Below are positions 44,397 through 53,355 of a stretch of 64,000 bases of DNA, one piece after another. The stretch's first letter is position 1. Each line of letters begins with the position of its first letter. Below the pieces are notes generated by a model. The model had not been told where the DNA came from and searched no databases. It was given only the letters and a program-made list of their open reading frames with translations. The DNA is from Rothia sp. (in: high G+C Gram-positive bacteria) (lineage in GTDB: Bacteria; Actinomycetota; Actinomycetes; Actinomycetales; Micrococcaceae). The stretch is taken from the NCBI RefSeq assembly GCF_030540545.1, contig NZ_JAUNVZ010000002.1, forward strand, positions 124,001-188,000, given 5' to 3'. The translations under genes were made by a program, and so were the position numbers.

Positions 44397-45437
44397 ATGA
44401 CTGAAAACCACAGCACCGCAGAAGAACTCAGCGCCGAAGAGCGCCTCGCCGCCCTGCTGCCCACCCTGCCCGCCTACCTGCTGGAGGTTATTCAGCACCC
44501 CAAGGCACTGCCATTCCCCGTCTTCGAACGATCCCAGCTGCGCATCGGCTACGTACCCGCCATTATGCCCGGCAAATGGTTCACCCGCTGGCATGAACGC
44601 TACGGCGACCGCGTGCAGCTTGCAGAAATGCCGCTAAACACTGATAGCGGTCTGGCAATGCTCGATAAGCCCCTGGGACTGGGCGATGAGGCACGCGCCG
44701 CCGAACCGCTCATGCACATGTGCATCCTGCGCCCGGATAAAGAACCCGAAAGCCAGGATAAGGAACGCTACCACTCCATTCGCCTCTACGAAGAGCTGCC
44801 CGTGGTCGTGTTGCCCAAAGACCACGTGCTCACCGTACTCGATGAAGTGCCCGTCGAAGAGCTCGCCGAAGAATTCCTCATGCACGAGCCTGAAGACTTC
44901 CCCGCATGGGCTGAACTCTCCGCAGAATACCGTGCCGCCAACCCGCGCCGCGTGCCCGAATACCGCCACGATAAAGACGCCATTGAACTGGTCGCCGCAG
45001 GCGTGGGCCTGTACATTGTGCCCATGTCCATTGCACGCTACTACCATCGCAAGGACCTAACCTACCGACCCGTGACCGGCCTGGACACCTACCCGGTGAA
45101 CCTCGTGTGGAAGCGCCGCCCCAAGGAAGACCCGCGCACCGAAGCAGAAGAAACCATTATTCAGGACTTCATCGGCATTGTGCGCGGCCGCACCGCCACC
45201 AGCGACCGAGGCAGCGAAACCAAACAGGCACGCGCCGAACGCATCGCCGCCGAAAAAGCATGCGAAAAAGCTAAAAAGCGCGCCGCCAATGCGCGCCGCG
45301 AAGCCAATGACCGCAAGGCAGCCAACGCCCGTAAGAACGGTAATGCCCGCCAGCACGCGCGCCAATCCGCAGCCAATGCGCAGGCACGCCGCGCCGCCGA
45401 CAAGAAGGCACGCAAAGCCAAAAAGCGCGCCTCCTAA
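44397..45437 (+). CDS. LysR-type substrate-binding domain protein without HTH, with basic C-terminal tail
   Basis: 346 residues. The middle (about 45-265) matches a LysR effector-binding domain (LRIGYVPAIMPGKWFTRW, LYEELPVVVLPKDHVLTVLDEVPVEEL, VAAGVGLYIVPMSIARYYHRKDLTYRPV). The usual N-terminal winged HTH is missing; instead the protein ends in about 75 residues rich in Lys/Arg/Ala (KKRAANARREANDRKAANAR), a possible nucleic-acid-binding tail. The start is leaderless-like: CATGAT six bases before the ATG. Function unknown; such proteins occur in Micrococcaceae (from memory). Confidence 0.75.
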   Translation: MTENHSTAEELSAEERLAALLPTLPAYLLEVIQHPKALPFPVFERSQLRIGYVPAIMPGKWFTRWHERYGDRVQLAEMPLNTDSGLAMLDKPLGLGDEARAAEPLMHMCILRPDKEPESQDKERYHSIRLYEELPVVVLPKDHVLTVLDEVPVEELAEEFLMHEPEDFPAWAELSAEYRAANPRRVPEYRHDKDAIELVAAGVGLYIVPMSIARYYHRKDLTYRPVTGLDTYPVNLVWKRRPKEDPRTEAEETIIQDFIGIVRGRTATSDRGSETKQARAERIAAEKACEKAKKRAANARREANDRKAANARKNGNARQHARQSAANAQARRAADKKARKAKKRAS

Positions 45438-45462
45438 ACGTGGAAGGCTAAAAGTTCACGTA

Positions 45463-45510
45463 TAAGAGCCTGGGAATACCCTCAACTACCAGGGGATTCT
45501 CAGGCTCTTA
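45463..45510 (+). terminator. Terminator of the LysR-like gene
   Basis: A 20-base arm at 45463-45482 pairs with 45491-45510 with two imperfect positions and an 8-base loop. Confidence 0.85.
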
Positions 45511-45546
45511 TGCACCCGGACGGTCAGAAGCACACGGGGAAAGCGA

Positions 45547-45552
45547 TACACT
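45547..45552 (+). promoter_or_regulatory. -10 box for a leaderless NUDIX transcript
   Basis: TACACT ends 7 bases before the ATG at 45560, placing the expected transcript start at the start codon. Confidence 0.5.
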
Positions 45553-45559
45553 AGAAACT

Positions 45560-46066
45560 ATGGCACTTTCAATGGAAACCCGACCCGCAGCCTATGCGCT
45601 GATCATCGAACAAGGCAAAATTCTGATGACGCGCTGGGTCCCCGAAGACCCCAGCATGGCACCCATGTGGTCCCTGCCCGGCGGCGGAATGGAACCCGGA
45701 GAACAAGCCGACGAAACCGCCCTGCGCGAAGCCCTCGAAGAAACCGGCTACTCCATTGCCATTGAAGACATCCTCGGAGTACACGCCGGCCATTTCCCCG
45801 CGCGCACCGGCATGTACGGCTCCAAGCTGCCCTTCTGCGCCCTGCGCATTGTCTACCGCGCCCACATTGTCACCGGCGAGCTACGCCATGAAGAGAACGG
45901 CTCCTCCGATATTGCCCGCTGGGTACCGATCTCCGAGCTGGATAGCCTGCGCACCGGCAGCCTGATTGACGAGGTAGCATCCATGATGGGCTACCCCAAT
46001 GCAGCCAGCTGGGCACGCGAATACCGCGAATTCTTAGATGACGAAAACGCACGAAAGCTCTCCTAA
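45560..46066 (+). CDS. NUDIX hydrolase
   Basis: 168 residues. The Nudix box lies at about 42-64 (GGGMEPGEQADETALREALEETGY), matching GX5EX7REUXEEXGU with the metal-binding REALEE. The substrate (a nucleoside diphosphate-X) cannot be told. A TACACT box 7 bases upstream of ATG suggests a leaderless mRNA. Its stop overlaps the next start (TAATG), so it forms an operon with the lipoprotein and aminotransferase. Confidence 0.92.
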   Translation: MALSMETRPAAYALIIEQGKILMTRWVPEDPSMAPMWSLPGGGMEPGEQADETALREALEETGYSIAIEDILGVHAGHFPARTGMYGSKLPFCALRIVYRAHIVTGELRHEENGSSDIARWVPISELDSLRTGSLIDEVASMMGYPNAASWAREYREFLDDENARKLS

Positions 46067-47232
46067 TGGTCAGCAATCACCCGCATAAAACCTGCGTAAA
46101 CCGCTGCGATATTAGCCGCCGAACCATGCAGCACCGAACCCTGCAGCGCCGCACTCTGCTGGGCGCCGGCGCGCTTCTTGGTATGGGCGCGCTCCTATCG
46201 GCCTGCGCAGAAACCAAACCCAGCTACACCCCCGACCCCTCCGCCAGCGCGTACCGCCCCCTAAACCTGCACCTGCACGGGGTCGAAGACATGCCCATTA
46301 TCGCCGCCGTGTACGCGCAGGCGCTTATTGCTGTGGGCTACGAAGTCATTATTCACACCGGCACCTATAGCCGCGAAGAATACACTCGCGCCCTGCAAAA
46401 TAGCGAAGAAACCAATACCGAAGGCGCCAGCCTGGATATCGTGCTGGACCTATCCCACGACCTGCTGCTAGAAAGCACACAAGACGCGAAACTCTCGCCC
46501 GCATCCATCGCCAGCGAACGCGCCGCAGCCAGTGCAAGCGCCAGCGCAGAAGCCGCCGGAGTCACCCTCAAACCCAGCCCCAGCGTAAGCACGGGGCCCA
46601 CCCCCAGCGCCTCGCCCAGCTCCAGTAGCGCTTTCAATATTCGCGCCATGAGCAGCAGTGATATTATCAACGCCATTAAACGCGTGCTGCCCGAAAACAT
46701 TAGCGTGCAGGATGCACTCAACGCCGACTTTGACGAGGTGCTCACCGTAACCAGCGCCTTTAGCACCGTGAGTGGCATTAATTCCCTGGCTCAGATTGCC
46801 GACTACCCTCAAGCCGCCGGGCTGCGCTACGAGCTCTCCAGCTCATACGCAACCAGCAGCTACGGCATGGACGCAATCACCAAAGCCTATAAATTCACCG
46901 TTGGAAGCGTAGTCAACGATTCCAACCCGGCAGATCGCGTCGCCGCCATTATTAGCGGAAGCGCCCAGATCGCCCAGCTGCGCTCTGTAGACCCTGCAAT
47001 CAGTGATAATCTACTAGTGACCTTAGCAGACCCGCAGAATATCCAGATGCGGCAACAGCTGCTGCCTCTAACCCGAGCGCAGCTGCCCGCCAGTGCACGT
47101 GAGACAATCGCGAAAGTATCGGCTACGCTAGATAACAACAACATAACTTTCCTGCTACGCCTGACCGGCGGCGCTAACCCCGTCTCCACTGAAGACGCAG
47201 CGAAATTTTGGTTAGAACACCCTAGGAAATAA
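46066..47232 (+). CDS. OpuAC-like substrate-binding lipoprotein
   Basis: 388 residues. A twin-arginine-like RRTLLGAGALLGMGALLSAC signal with lipobox Cys about 47 predicts an exported lipoprotein. After it comes a domain resembling glycine-betaine/osmoprotectant binding proteins (LNLHLHGVEDMPIIAAVYAQALIAVGYEV), interrupted by an Ala/Ser/Pro-rich insert (about 145-190) that is unusual for the family. No permease or ATPase gene is adjacent, so it may serve a distant transporter. Translationally coupled to the NUDIX gene; the aminotransferase starts one base after its stop. An internal ATG at 46126 could be an alternative start. Confidence 0.65.
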   Translation: MVSNHPHKTCVNRCDISRRTMQHRTLQRRTLLGAGALLGMGALLSACAETKPSYTPDPSASAYRPLNLHLHGVEDMPIIAAVYAQALIAVGYEVIIHTGTYSREEYTRALQNSEETNTEGASLDIVLDLSHDLLLESTQDAKLSPASIASERAAASASASAEAAGVTLKPSPSVSTGPTPSASPSSSSAFNIRAMSSSDIINAIKRVLPENISVQDALNADFDEVLTVTSAFSTVSGINSLAQIADYPQAAGLRYELSSSYATSSYGMDAITKAYKFTVGSVVNDSNPADRVAAIISGSAQIAQLRSVDPAISDNLLVTLADPQNIQMRQQLLPLTRAQLPASARETIAKVSATLDNNNITFLLRLTGGANPVSTEDAAKFWLEHPRK

Positions 47233-47233
47233 C

Positions 47234-48454
47234 ATGGCAACCTACCGTCAATCCTCAAAACTGAATAATGTTCTCTATGACATTCGCGGACCCATTCTAG
47301 AAGAGGCCCAGCGCATGGAAGCGCGCGGCCACCGCATCCTCAAGCTGAACATTGGCAACCCCGCCCCCTTCGGTTTTGAAGCGCCGGACGCCATTATGAT
47401 GGACATTATCCGTCACCTGCCCGAAACCCAGGGCTACTCTGACTCCCGCGGCCTGTACTCGGCACGCACCGCCATTGTGCAGTACTACCAAACCCGCGGA
47501 ATCCTCTCCCTGGACACCGACGACGTGTACCTGGGTAACGGTGTCTCCGAACTGATCCCCATGGCGCTGCAAGCACTGTGCGAAATCGGCGACGAGATTC
47601 TGATCCCCATGCCCGACTACCCGCTGTGGACAGCATCCACCGCGCTGGCAGGCGGCAAGCCCGTGCACTACCTGTGCGATGAAGAGAACGACTGGTACCC
47701 CGATCTGGAGGATATTCGCTCCAAGATCACCGAACGCACCCGCGGCATTGTGGTTATCAACCCCAATAACCCCACCGGTGCCGTATACCCGCGCCATATT
47801 CTTGAAGGTATCGCCGACATTGCCCGCGAGCACAACCTGGTGGTCTTCGCCGACGAAATCTACGAAAAGATCACCTACGACGGCGCCGTAGCAATCAATA
47901 TGGCAACCGTGACCAAAGATGACGTGCTCTGCCTGACCTTCTCCGGTCTGTCCAAGGCATACCGAGTCTGCGGTTACCGCGCCGGCTGGATGGCAATCAC
48001 CGGCCCCAAGCAGGACGCCACCAGCTACATTGAGGGTATTAACCTGTTGGCATCCATGCGCCTATGCTCCAATGTGCCCGCACAGCACGCTATTCAGACC
48101 GCTCTGGGCGGCTACCAGTCCATTAACGAACTGATTCTGCCCCAGGGCCGCCTATACGAGCAGAACAAGCTGGCACACACTATGCTCAACCAGATTGACG
48201 GCATTACGTGTAAGCCCGCACCCGGTGCGCTTTACCTCTTCCCGAAGATCGATATTGAAAAGTTCGATATTCGCGACGATGAGAAGTTCGTGCTGGATCT
48301 GCTGAAGGAACAGAAGATTCTCTTTAGCCACGGCTCGGCGTTTAACTGGCATAAGCCCGACCATTTCCGTCTGGTCTTCCTGCCCGATGTGCAGACCCTG
48401 ACCAGTGCGCTGGAACGTCTGGGTAACTTTATGGCTGATTATAAGCAGAAGTAA
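47234..48454 (+). CDS. Class I aminotransferase, alanine-transaminase (AlaA) type
   Basis: 406 residues. PLP-dependent transaminase; best fit is the AlaA group that makes alanine from pyruvate with glutamate. Seen: YDIRGPILEEAQRMEARGHRILKLNIGNPAPFGF at the N-terminus, PDYPLWTA, INPNNPTGAVY (substrate carboxylate loop), FADEIYEKITYDG (PLP Asp), Schiff-base Lys241 in SGLSKAYRVCGYRAGW. It starts one base after the lipoprotein stop, so co-transcribed. Ends in the terminator at 48505-48546. Confidence 0.93.
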   Translation: MATYRQSSKLNNVLYDIRGPILEEAQRMEARGHRILKLNIGNPAPFGFEAPDAIMMDIIRHLPETQGYSDSRGLYSARTAIVQYYQTRGILSLDTDDVYLGNGVSELIPMALQALCEIGDEILIPMPDYPLWTASTALAGGKPVHYLCDEENDWYPDLEDIRSKITERTRGIVVINPNNPTGAVYPRHILEGIADIAREHNLVVFADEIYEKITYDGAVAINMATVTKDDVLCLTFSGLSKAYRVCGYRAGWMAITGPKQDATSYIEGINLLASMRLCSNVPAQHAIQTALGGYQSINELILPQGRLYEQNKLAHTMLNQIDGITCKPAPGALYLFPKIDIEKFDIRDDEKFVLDLLKEQKILFSHGSAFNWHKPDHFRLVFLPDVQTLTSALERLGNFMADYKQK

Positions 48455-48504
48455 GACTGGCTGTAGACGCTGATATATCAGCGGATATACACGCGAGAAT
48501 ACAA

Positions 48505-48546
48505 AGAATCCCGGCACTGCCTTCTAGGAGGCGGTGCCGGGATTCT
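48505..48546. terminator. Terminator shared by the aminotransferase and xseB
   Basis: A 17-bp stem (48505-48521 with 48530-48546) with one G-T wobble and loop TTCTAGGA, between convergent genes. Confidence 0.9.
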
Positions 48547-48619
48547 GTATGCGCATTTTCTTTTTTTGGGGAGCCAGGCGAGGGGGTGAAGTACGCCGCA
48601 CCGCACGCAGGAGGCGCTG

Positions 48620-48859
48620 CTAGTGCTGCTGAGCCTGCTGCGCCTGAGCCAGGCGCTCGCGGGCACCCTCAAGCCACGCCTCGCAGCGCTTAGCCAGAGC
48701 CTCACCGCGCTCCCAGAGGGCAATGGACTGCTCCAGATTGCTCTGACCGCTCTCAAGCTGGCGGACGACCGCATCCAGCTCAGCACGAGCCTGCTCATAG
48801 CTGAGGGTATCCACCGGGGCACCCATGGCCTCGGAAGAGAAGACAATATTTTCAGACAT
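48620..48859 (-). CDS. xseB: Exodeoxyribonuclease VII small subunit
   Basis: 79 residues, the usual size. [45 protein letters not shown] is the XseB helical-hairpin signature. It pairs with XseA to digest single-stranded DNA. AAGGAG precedes the ATG by 5 bases. It lies 39 bases after xseA on the same strand, forming an operon. Confidence 0.96.
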   Translation of the reverse strand: MSENIVFSSEAMGAPVDTLSYEQARAELDAVVRQLESGQSNLEQSIALWERGEALAKRCEAWLEGARERLAQAQQAQQH

Positions 48860-48898
48860 TTATACTCCTTGTATCAAGCGTTATATCGGGTTGAAAGA

Positions 48899-50170
48899 CT
48901 AGACCACGCGAACATCGGCGGTGCCCTGCTCAGCGTGAATCACCAGGGGCTCGCCGGAGGTTAGCAGAGAAGTATCGCGCACCAGTGAACCGTCAGCGCG
49001 CTGCACAATCGAATAACCGCGCGATAGAATCTGCAGGGGAGAAAGAGCCCTCACACGCGCCAGGGTATGACCGATTGCGTCGGATTCACGGCGGATGCGC
49101 TGCTCCACCGCGCGACTGGCACGCTCACGCAGACGGTAAAGCTCATCGGTGCGCCAATTCAAATCGGTCTCGGGCTGAGACATGGACGGGCGGCTACGAA
49201 TCGCCTGCAGCCCCTGGTGCTGCATATCCAAGAAGCGCGTAACGGCTGCCTTCATGCGCATGCGCGAATCCTGAATGACCGCCATCTCTTCGCTCAGATC
49301 CGGCACGATATTCTTACCGGCATCCGTGGGGGTGGAGGCGCGGAAATCAGCCACCAGATCCAGCAGGGGCTGATCCGCCTCGTGACCAATAGCCGAGACC
49401 ACGGGAGTCTGAGCGGCCGCCACGGCACGGATCAGAGCCTCATCGGAGAAGCCCAGCAGATCCTCAAAGGAACCGCCGCCACGGGCAATAACAATCACAT
49501 CCACCTCGGGGTGAGCGTCCAGCTCACGCAGTGCGGCAATGACCTCACGCGGAGAATCAGCTCCCTGAACCTTGACGGTGCGCACCTCAAAAGCCACCTG
49601 CGGCCAGCGCGCCGAAGCATTGCGAATCACGTCTTTTTCAGCATCCGAATTACGGCCGGTAATCAGACCCACACGATGCGGCAGATAAGGCAGAGGCTTA
49701 CGCAGAGCCGGGTTGAACAGACCCTCAGCCTGCAGCTTCTCGCGCAGCTGCTGCAATTGCTCGTGCAGATTACCGGTACCCACCGCGTAGATCTGCTGAG
49801 TATTGAGCATCAGGCTACCGTTTTTCCACAGGCTGGGCTTGACCGCGGCAACAATGCGCGAACCCGGCTGAATATTCTGCGGAAGAGTGGCAGCGGCACG
49901 ACCAAAAAGGGATATTGAGAAGGAATAGTCCTGCTCAAGATCCTTAATGTCGATATAAACAGTGGTACCGCGGTGTCGGATAGAAACCACCTGAGCCTCA
50001 ACCCAGGTCTGCGGGATCTTCGCCAAATAATCGCGGGTATTGGTCGCCAGAAGCGCCAGCGGCCATGGGTTGGTCGCCTCGGTCATATTTGCCTTCGGCG
50101 GCAGCTGACGCTCCGAGAGCGCAGGCACCACCAGCTGGCCGGAGGGTGTCATCGTGGCAGGGATACTCAT
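48899..50170 (-). CDS. xseA: Exodeoxyribonuclease VII large subunit
   Basis: 423 residues from the ATG at 50170. An N-terminal OB fold (AQVVSIRHRGTTVYIDIKDLE) and the catalytic domain with GLITGRNSDAEKD, DVIVIARGGGSFEDLLGFSDE and SAIGHEADQPLLDLVADFRASTPTDA. Degrades ssDNA to oligonucleotides in repair. The start is preferred over an upstream in-frame one because CACAAT (50177-50182) would be a -10 box six bases before it, giving a leaderless mRNA, and the family N-terminus starts here. Operon with xseB. Confidence 0.95.
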   Translation of the reverse strand: MSIPATMTPSGQLVVPALSERQLPPKANMTEATNPWPLALLATNTRDYLAKIPQTWVEAQVVSIRHRGTTVYIDIKDLEQDYSFSISLFGRAAATLPQNIQPGSRIVAAVKPSLWKNGSLMLNTQQIYAVGTGNLHEQLQQLREKLQAEGLFNPALRKPLPYLPHRVGLITGRNSDAEKDVIRNASARWPQVAFEVRTVKVQGADSPREVIAALRELDAHPEVDVIVIARGGGSFEDLLGFSDEALIRAVAAAQTPVVSAIGHEADQPLLDLVADFRASTPTDAGKNIVPDLSEEMAVIQDSRMRMKAAVTRFLDMQHQGLQAIRSRPSMSQPETDLNWRTDELYRLRERASRAVEQRIRRESDAIGHTLARVRALSPLQILSRGYSIVQRADGSLVRDTSLLTSGEPLVIHAEQGTADVRVV

Positions 50171-50362
50171 ATCTCTATTGTGACCTATAAAAACCAAAAG
50201 TGTGCACCAAACGGGCACAGGCGCAACGCTTAAGGTGAAACTGAGGTGAGACTATAGTGCCGCAGGGCAGTGAACACGGTACCTTTAAAGGCTGAAGCTT
50301 GACGCGCGGAAAGCGCCTGCGACCCAGCGCACAGGCACTTCACGCACCGCGCCATAACCACG

Positions 50363-50368
50363 TAGGAT
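50363..50368 (+). promoter_or_regulatory. -10 box for a leaderless ispH transcript
   Basis: TAGGAT ends 7 bases before the ATG at 50376; TTCACG at 50339-50344 is a possible -35 with 18-base spacing. Confidence 0.5.
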
Positions 50369-50375
50369 AGAGTTC

Positions 50376-51461
50376 ATGTCCACTGAAACCATCTCCCTCG
50401 GTCTGCCCGTCGTACCTCGAGTACGCCGCACCCGCGAAGATATCGAAGCAGCAGCGCCCGTTACCGGCGAGAAGAAAGTCCTGCTGGCAACCCCCCGCGG
50501 TTATTGCGCGGGCGTGGATCGCGCCGTGATCGCCGTGGAAAAGGCACTGGAACACTACGGTGCGCCCGTGTACGTGCGCAAGCAGATTGTGCACAACCGC
50601 CACGTGGTGGAGACCCTGGAAAAGCAGGGTGCGATTTTCGTGGACGAAGTCGATGAAGTACCCGAGGGTTCGGTGACCGTTTTCTCCGCTCACGGTGTCT
50701 CCCCGGCTGTAGTCGCAGCCGCCGGTGAGCGCGAACTGAACACTATTGACGCAACCTGCCCCCTGGTGAACAAGGTGCACCGCGAGGCTGTGCGATTCGC
50801 TAAGCAAGACTACGATATTCTGCTGATCGGTCACACCGGTCACGAAGAAGTCGAGGGTACCGCCGGCGAGGCCCCCGACCATATTCAGATCGTGAACTCT
50901 CCTGACGAGGTCGATCAGGTGACCGTACGCAACCCCGATAAGGTCGTGTGGATTTCTCAGACCACCCTGTCGGTGGACGAGACCCTGGAAACTGTGGCGC
51001 GCCTGCGCGAGCGTTTCCCTTCTCTGCAGGATCCGCCGTCGGATGATATTTGCTACGCGACCTCTAACCGCCAGGGCGCCATTAAGGAGATCGCTCCTCA
51101 GGCTGATTTGGTGATTGTGGTTGGTTCTGCGAACTCGTCGAACTCTGTGCGTCTGAAGGAAGTGGCCGAGGAATACGGCGCTAAGCGTGCCGAGCGTGTG
51201 GACTTCGCTCACCAGGTGGATGAGTCCTGGTTTGAGGGAGTGGCGACCGTTGGTTTGACCTCCGGTGCGTCGGTGCCCGAGGTATTGGTGCAGGAGGTAC
51301 TGCAGCTGCTGGCTGAGTACGGTTATAGCACCATTGAAGAGGTTGAGACCGCTAAGGAAGATATTCTCTTCTCCCTGCCTAAGGAGCTGCGTGCCGCTCT
51401 GAAGAATGACGAGAACGCGGGCCGCCAGTTGGGCGGTCGAGGCGCGAAGCCGACCCGCTAG
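50376..51461 (+). CDS. ispH: 4-hydroxy-3-methylbut-2-enyl diphosphate reductase
   Basis: 361 residues. Last step of the MEP isoprenoid pathway: reduces HMBPP to IPP and DMAPP. The three Fe-S ligands are Cys44 ([11 protein letters not shown]), Cys128 ([11 protein letters not shown]) and Cys226 (CYATSNRQ); [13 protein letters not shown] is present. About 35 extra N-terminal residues compared with E. coli, common in actinobacteria. Stands alone, leaderless, divergent from xseA and closed by a very strong terminator. Confidence 0.97.
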   Translation: MSTETISLGLPVVPRVRRTREDIEAAAPVTGEKKVLLATPRGYCAGVDRAVIAVEKALEHYGAPVYVRKQIVHNRHVVETLEKQGAIFVDEVDEVPEGSVTVFSAHGVSPAVVAAAGERELNTIDATCPLVNKVHREAVRFAKQDYDILLIGHTGHEEVEGTAGEAPDHIQIVNSPDEVDQVTVRNPDKVVWISQTTLSVDETLETVARLRERFPSLQDPPSDDICYATSNRQGAIKEIAPQADLVIVVGSANSSNSVRLKEVAEEYGAKRAERVDFAHQVDESWFEGVATVGLTSGASVPEVLVQEVLQLLAEYGYSTIEEVETAKEDILFSLPKELRAALKNDENAGRQLGGRGAKPTR

Positions 51462-51478
51462 TTTCTGACGCAGCGTAG

Positions 51479-51544
51479 AAAAAGCCCGTTTATGCACGTT
51501 TAGCCCAGGTTTACCCGGGCTAAACGTGCATAAGCGGGCTTTTT
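51479..51544 (+). terminator. Very long terminator of ispH
   Basis: A stem of 28 bp (51479-51506 with 51517-51544) with one G-T wobble; A-tract before and T-tract after, with the arms running through GCACGTTTAGCCC. Confidence 0.97.
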
Positions 51545-51606
51545 CTGTACGGCGGTGCGTGATAGGGTAGAGGGGCACTACACAAAACCGTTAATAGAGG
51601 AGCATC

Positions 51607-52317
51607 GTGTCTCAGTACCCTCAGGGTCCCCTCTCGGCGCAGGATTGGGCTAACCAGTTCTACGCGACCTACAACCGCCAGCCTAACGCTGATGATTACC
51701 AGGCAGCTATTGCAGCCGGCCAGGTTGTTAATCCCAACGCCCCCGCACAGCCCGCTCAGCCGGTAGCTCCGCAGCAGCCTGCTCAGGATGCGGCTGCCTA
51801 CGCACAGGGCGCGCAGCCCGGTTATGCTCAGCCTGGCTATCCTCAGCAGCCCGTGGCGAAGAAGTCTAATCTGGGCCTGTGGCTTGGCCTGGGTGGTGGC
51901 GCGCTTGCCATTATTTTGGTGGTTGTGCTGCTCTTTGTCTTCGGCGTTTTTGGTGGCACCAAGAGCGCTGCAGGTAAGTATGAAGCGGATATGACTGACT
52001 ACTTTAAGTCCACTAGTGGTAGCAGCCTAAGCCTTCCTGCCGGTGCTAGTGTCAAGGTGACTTTGGACCTCAAGAGCGATAAGACCTGCTCCATGTCGAT
52101 GGCAGCTGGGCCTGTAAATATGGAAGTCACCAAGGACTGCACCTGGAGCCAGGACGGCCGTAAGGTTACTCTGACCGCTAAGTCTTCGACATCTGATTCT
52201 AGCAGTGAGTCTTCTGTCGATGTTGAGCTGAGCGAAGATGGTAAGAGCCTGAATGCCAAGAGCAAGGATAGCTCTTTGACAATGGGCTCTTCTGTTGAAT
52301 TCAAGCGCGTTTCCTAA
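51607..52317 (+). CDS. WF-EY module protein with two-Cys outside domain (array member)
   Basis: 236 residues; GTG start with GAGGAG upstream. Module: W14, F18, R24, D30-Y31, G38. A Pro/Gln/Ala linker with PGY repeats, one helix (about 92-115), then directly the outside domain: AGKYEADMTDYF, KSDKTC, DCTW, ELSEDGKSL, ending FKRVS. Compact form of the family, closest in layout to 53356-54018. Flanked by its own promoter gap and terminator. Confidence 0.75.
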   Translation: MSQYPQGPLSAQDWANQFYATYNRQPNADDYQAAIAAGQVVNPNAPAQPAQPVAPQQPAQDAAAYAQGAQPGYAQPGYPQQPVAKKSNLGLWLGLGGGALAIILVVVLLFVFGVFGGTKSAAGKYEADMTDYFKSTSGSSLSLPAGASVKVTLDLKSDKTCSMSMAAGPVNMEVTKDCTWSQDGRKVTLTAKSSTSDSSSESSVDVELSEDGKSLNAKSKDSSLTMGSSVEFKRVS

Positions 52318-52356
52318 GCTCTCGCTAGAGATCTCTGGCTAATATATAGCGTGTAT

Positions 52357-52400
52357 ACACCGGGTAGGATTGGATTATTCTCCTTTCCTACCCGGTGTTT
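52357..52400 (+). terminator. Terminator of the 51607-52317 gene
   Basis: A perfect 13-bp stem ACACCGGGTAGGA / TCCTACCCGGTGT with a 16-base loop, then TTTAT. Confidence 0.9.
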
Positions 52401-52566
52401 TATGCTTTCGCGTTTATAGGTCTTTACTCTGAGATGTGAGTGCGACTCGTATCGCAAGATACATGTAACCCTATACCATAGGTTGAGTGTTTTGTTTCCT
52501 CTAATAGCAACGGGGGAATCCCCAAACACATACAATACACAGCCAATGATAGATAGAGGGTAACCC

Positions 52567-53118
52567 ATGACTGAGAATATTCCCCAGCCTTCCAATATCC
52601 CGCCCGCACAGCCCGCACAGGCAGCTCAGCCCGGTATGTCTGCACCCGGCACCGTTCCGGAACCCGCGGCGCCCGCCTCCAAGAAGACCCTGTGGTACGC
52701 ACTGGGCGGTGGTGGTATAGCCATTATTCTGCTGGTTATTATCCTGGCGGTCAGCGGTGTATTTGCGCCCAAGGGACCGGCCGGTAAATACGAGGTGGAT
52801 ATGAAGCAGCTGGCGCAGCAGAGTGGTGCGAGCGAATCCGAGATTAATTCCGATGCCGTGGCGCAGTCCTATATGCGCATGGACATCAAGGAAAATAACA
52901 CCTGCACCCTGGTTGCTAAGCTGGGTTCCCACCGCGAGAATAGCGCTGATTGCACCTGGCAGAAGACCGACGAACACCTCTACTCCTTTAAGATTGAGGG
53001 AGAATCCGATGAGATTCAGGCTCGTCTTTCCGATGATGGCAAGGACTTTGTTCTCTGGGCTGGTGACGATTCGGATGACGGCCCCACCGGTACTAGCGTG
53101 ACCTTCAAACGCGTGTAA
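52567..53118 (+). CDS. Two-Cys outside-domain membrane protein, module lost
   Basis: 183 residues. The N-terminus is only a Pro/Ala/Gln linker (no WF-EY module), then a helix (about 42-64) and the outside domain: AGKYEVDMKQL, KENNTC, DCTW, LSDDGKDF, ending TFKRV, colinear with 51607-52317 and 53356-54018. Upstream DNA contains no in-frame module, so it was lost or never present. The ATG has GAGGG-type sequence nearby. Confidence 0.72.
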   Translation: MTENIPQPSNIPPAQPAQAAQPGMSAPGTVPEPAAPASKKTLWYALGGGGIAIILLVIILAVSGVFAPKGPAGKYEVDMKQLAQQSGASESEINSDAVAQSYMRMDIKENNTCTLVAKLGSHRENSADCTWQKTDEHLYSFKIEGESDEIQARLSDDGKDFVLWAGDDSDDGPTGTSVTFKRV

Positions 53119-53134
53119 TAGCCTCATGGGCGTG

Positions 53135-53168
53135 AGCGGGTAGATTCTTCGAGGATCTACCCGCTTTC
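53135..53168 (+). terminator. Terminator of the 52567-53118 gene
   Basis: A perfect 11-bp stem AGCGGGTAGAT / ATCTACCCGCT, loop TCTTCGAGG, then TTCT. Confidence 0.88.
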
Positions 53169-53355
53169 TGTTTATTGGAGTACTCAAGAGAGAAGGATGC
53201 AGCGCTCGCCTGCTCACTATATCTTGCTGTATGCGGGTAACGGGCTGAGGGAGGCAGTGTCTTTCAGCCTTCTTTATAGTTGAGGCGCTAGAGTAGAGCC
53301 AACCATGGACACTGCGCGCTGCATTCTAGGCGCGCCATAGCATATGAGGAGAGCT

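Noticed and set aside
52314..53217. Minus-strand frames between and across the 51607 and 52567 genes
   Set aside because: They overlap terminators and genes with clear family membership; no start signals.
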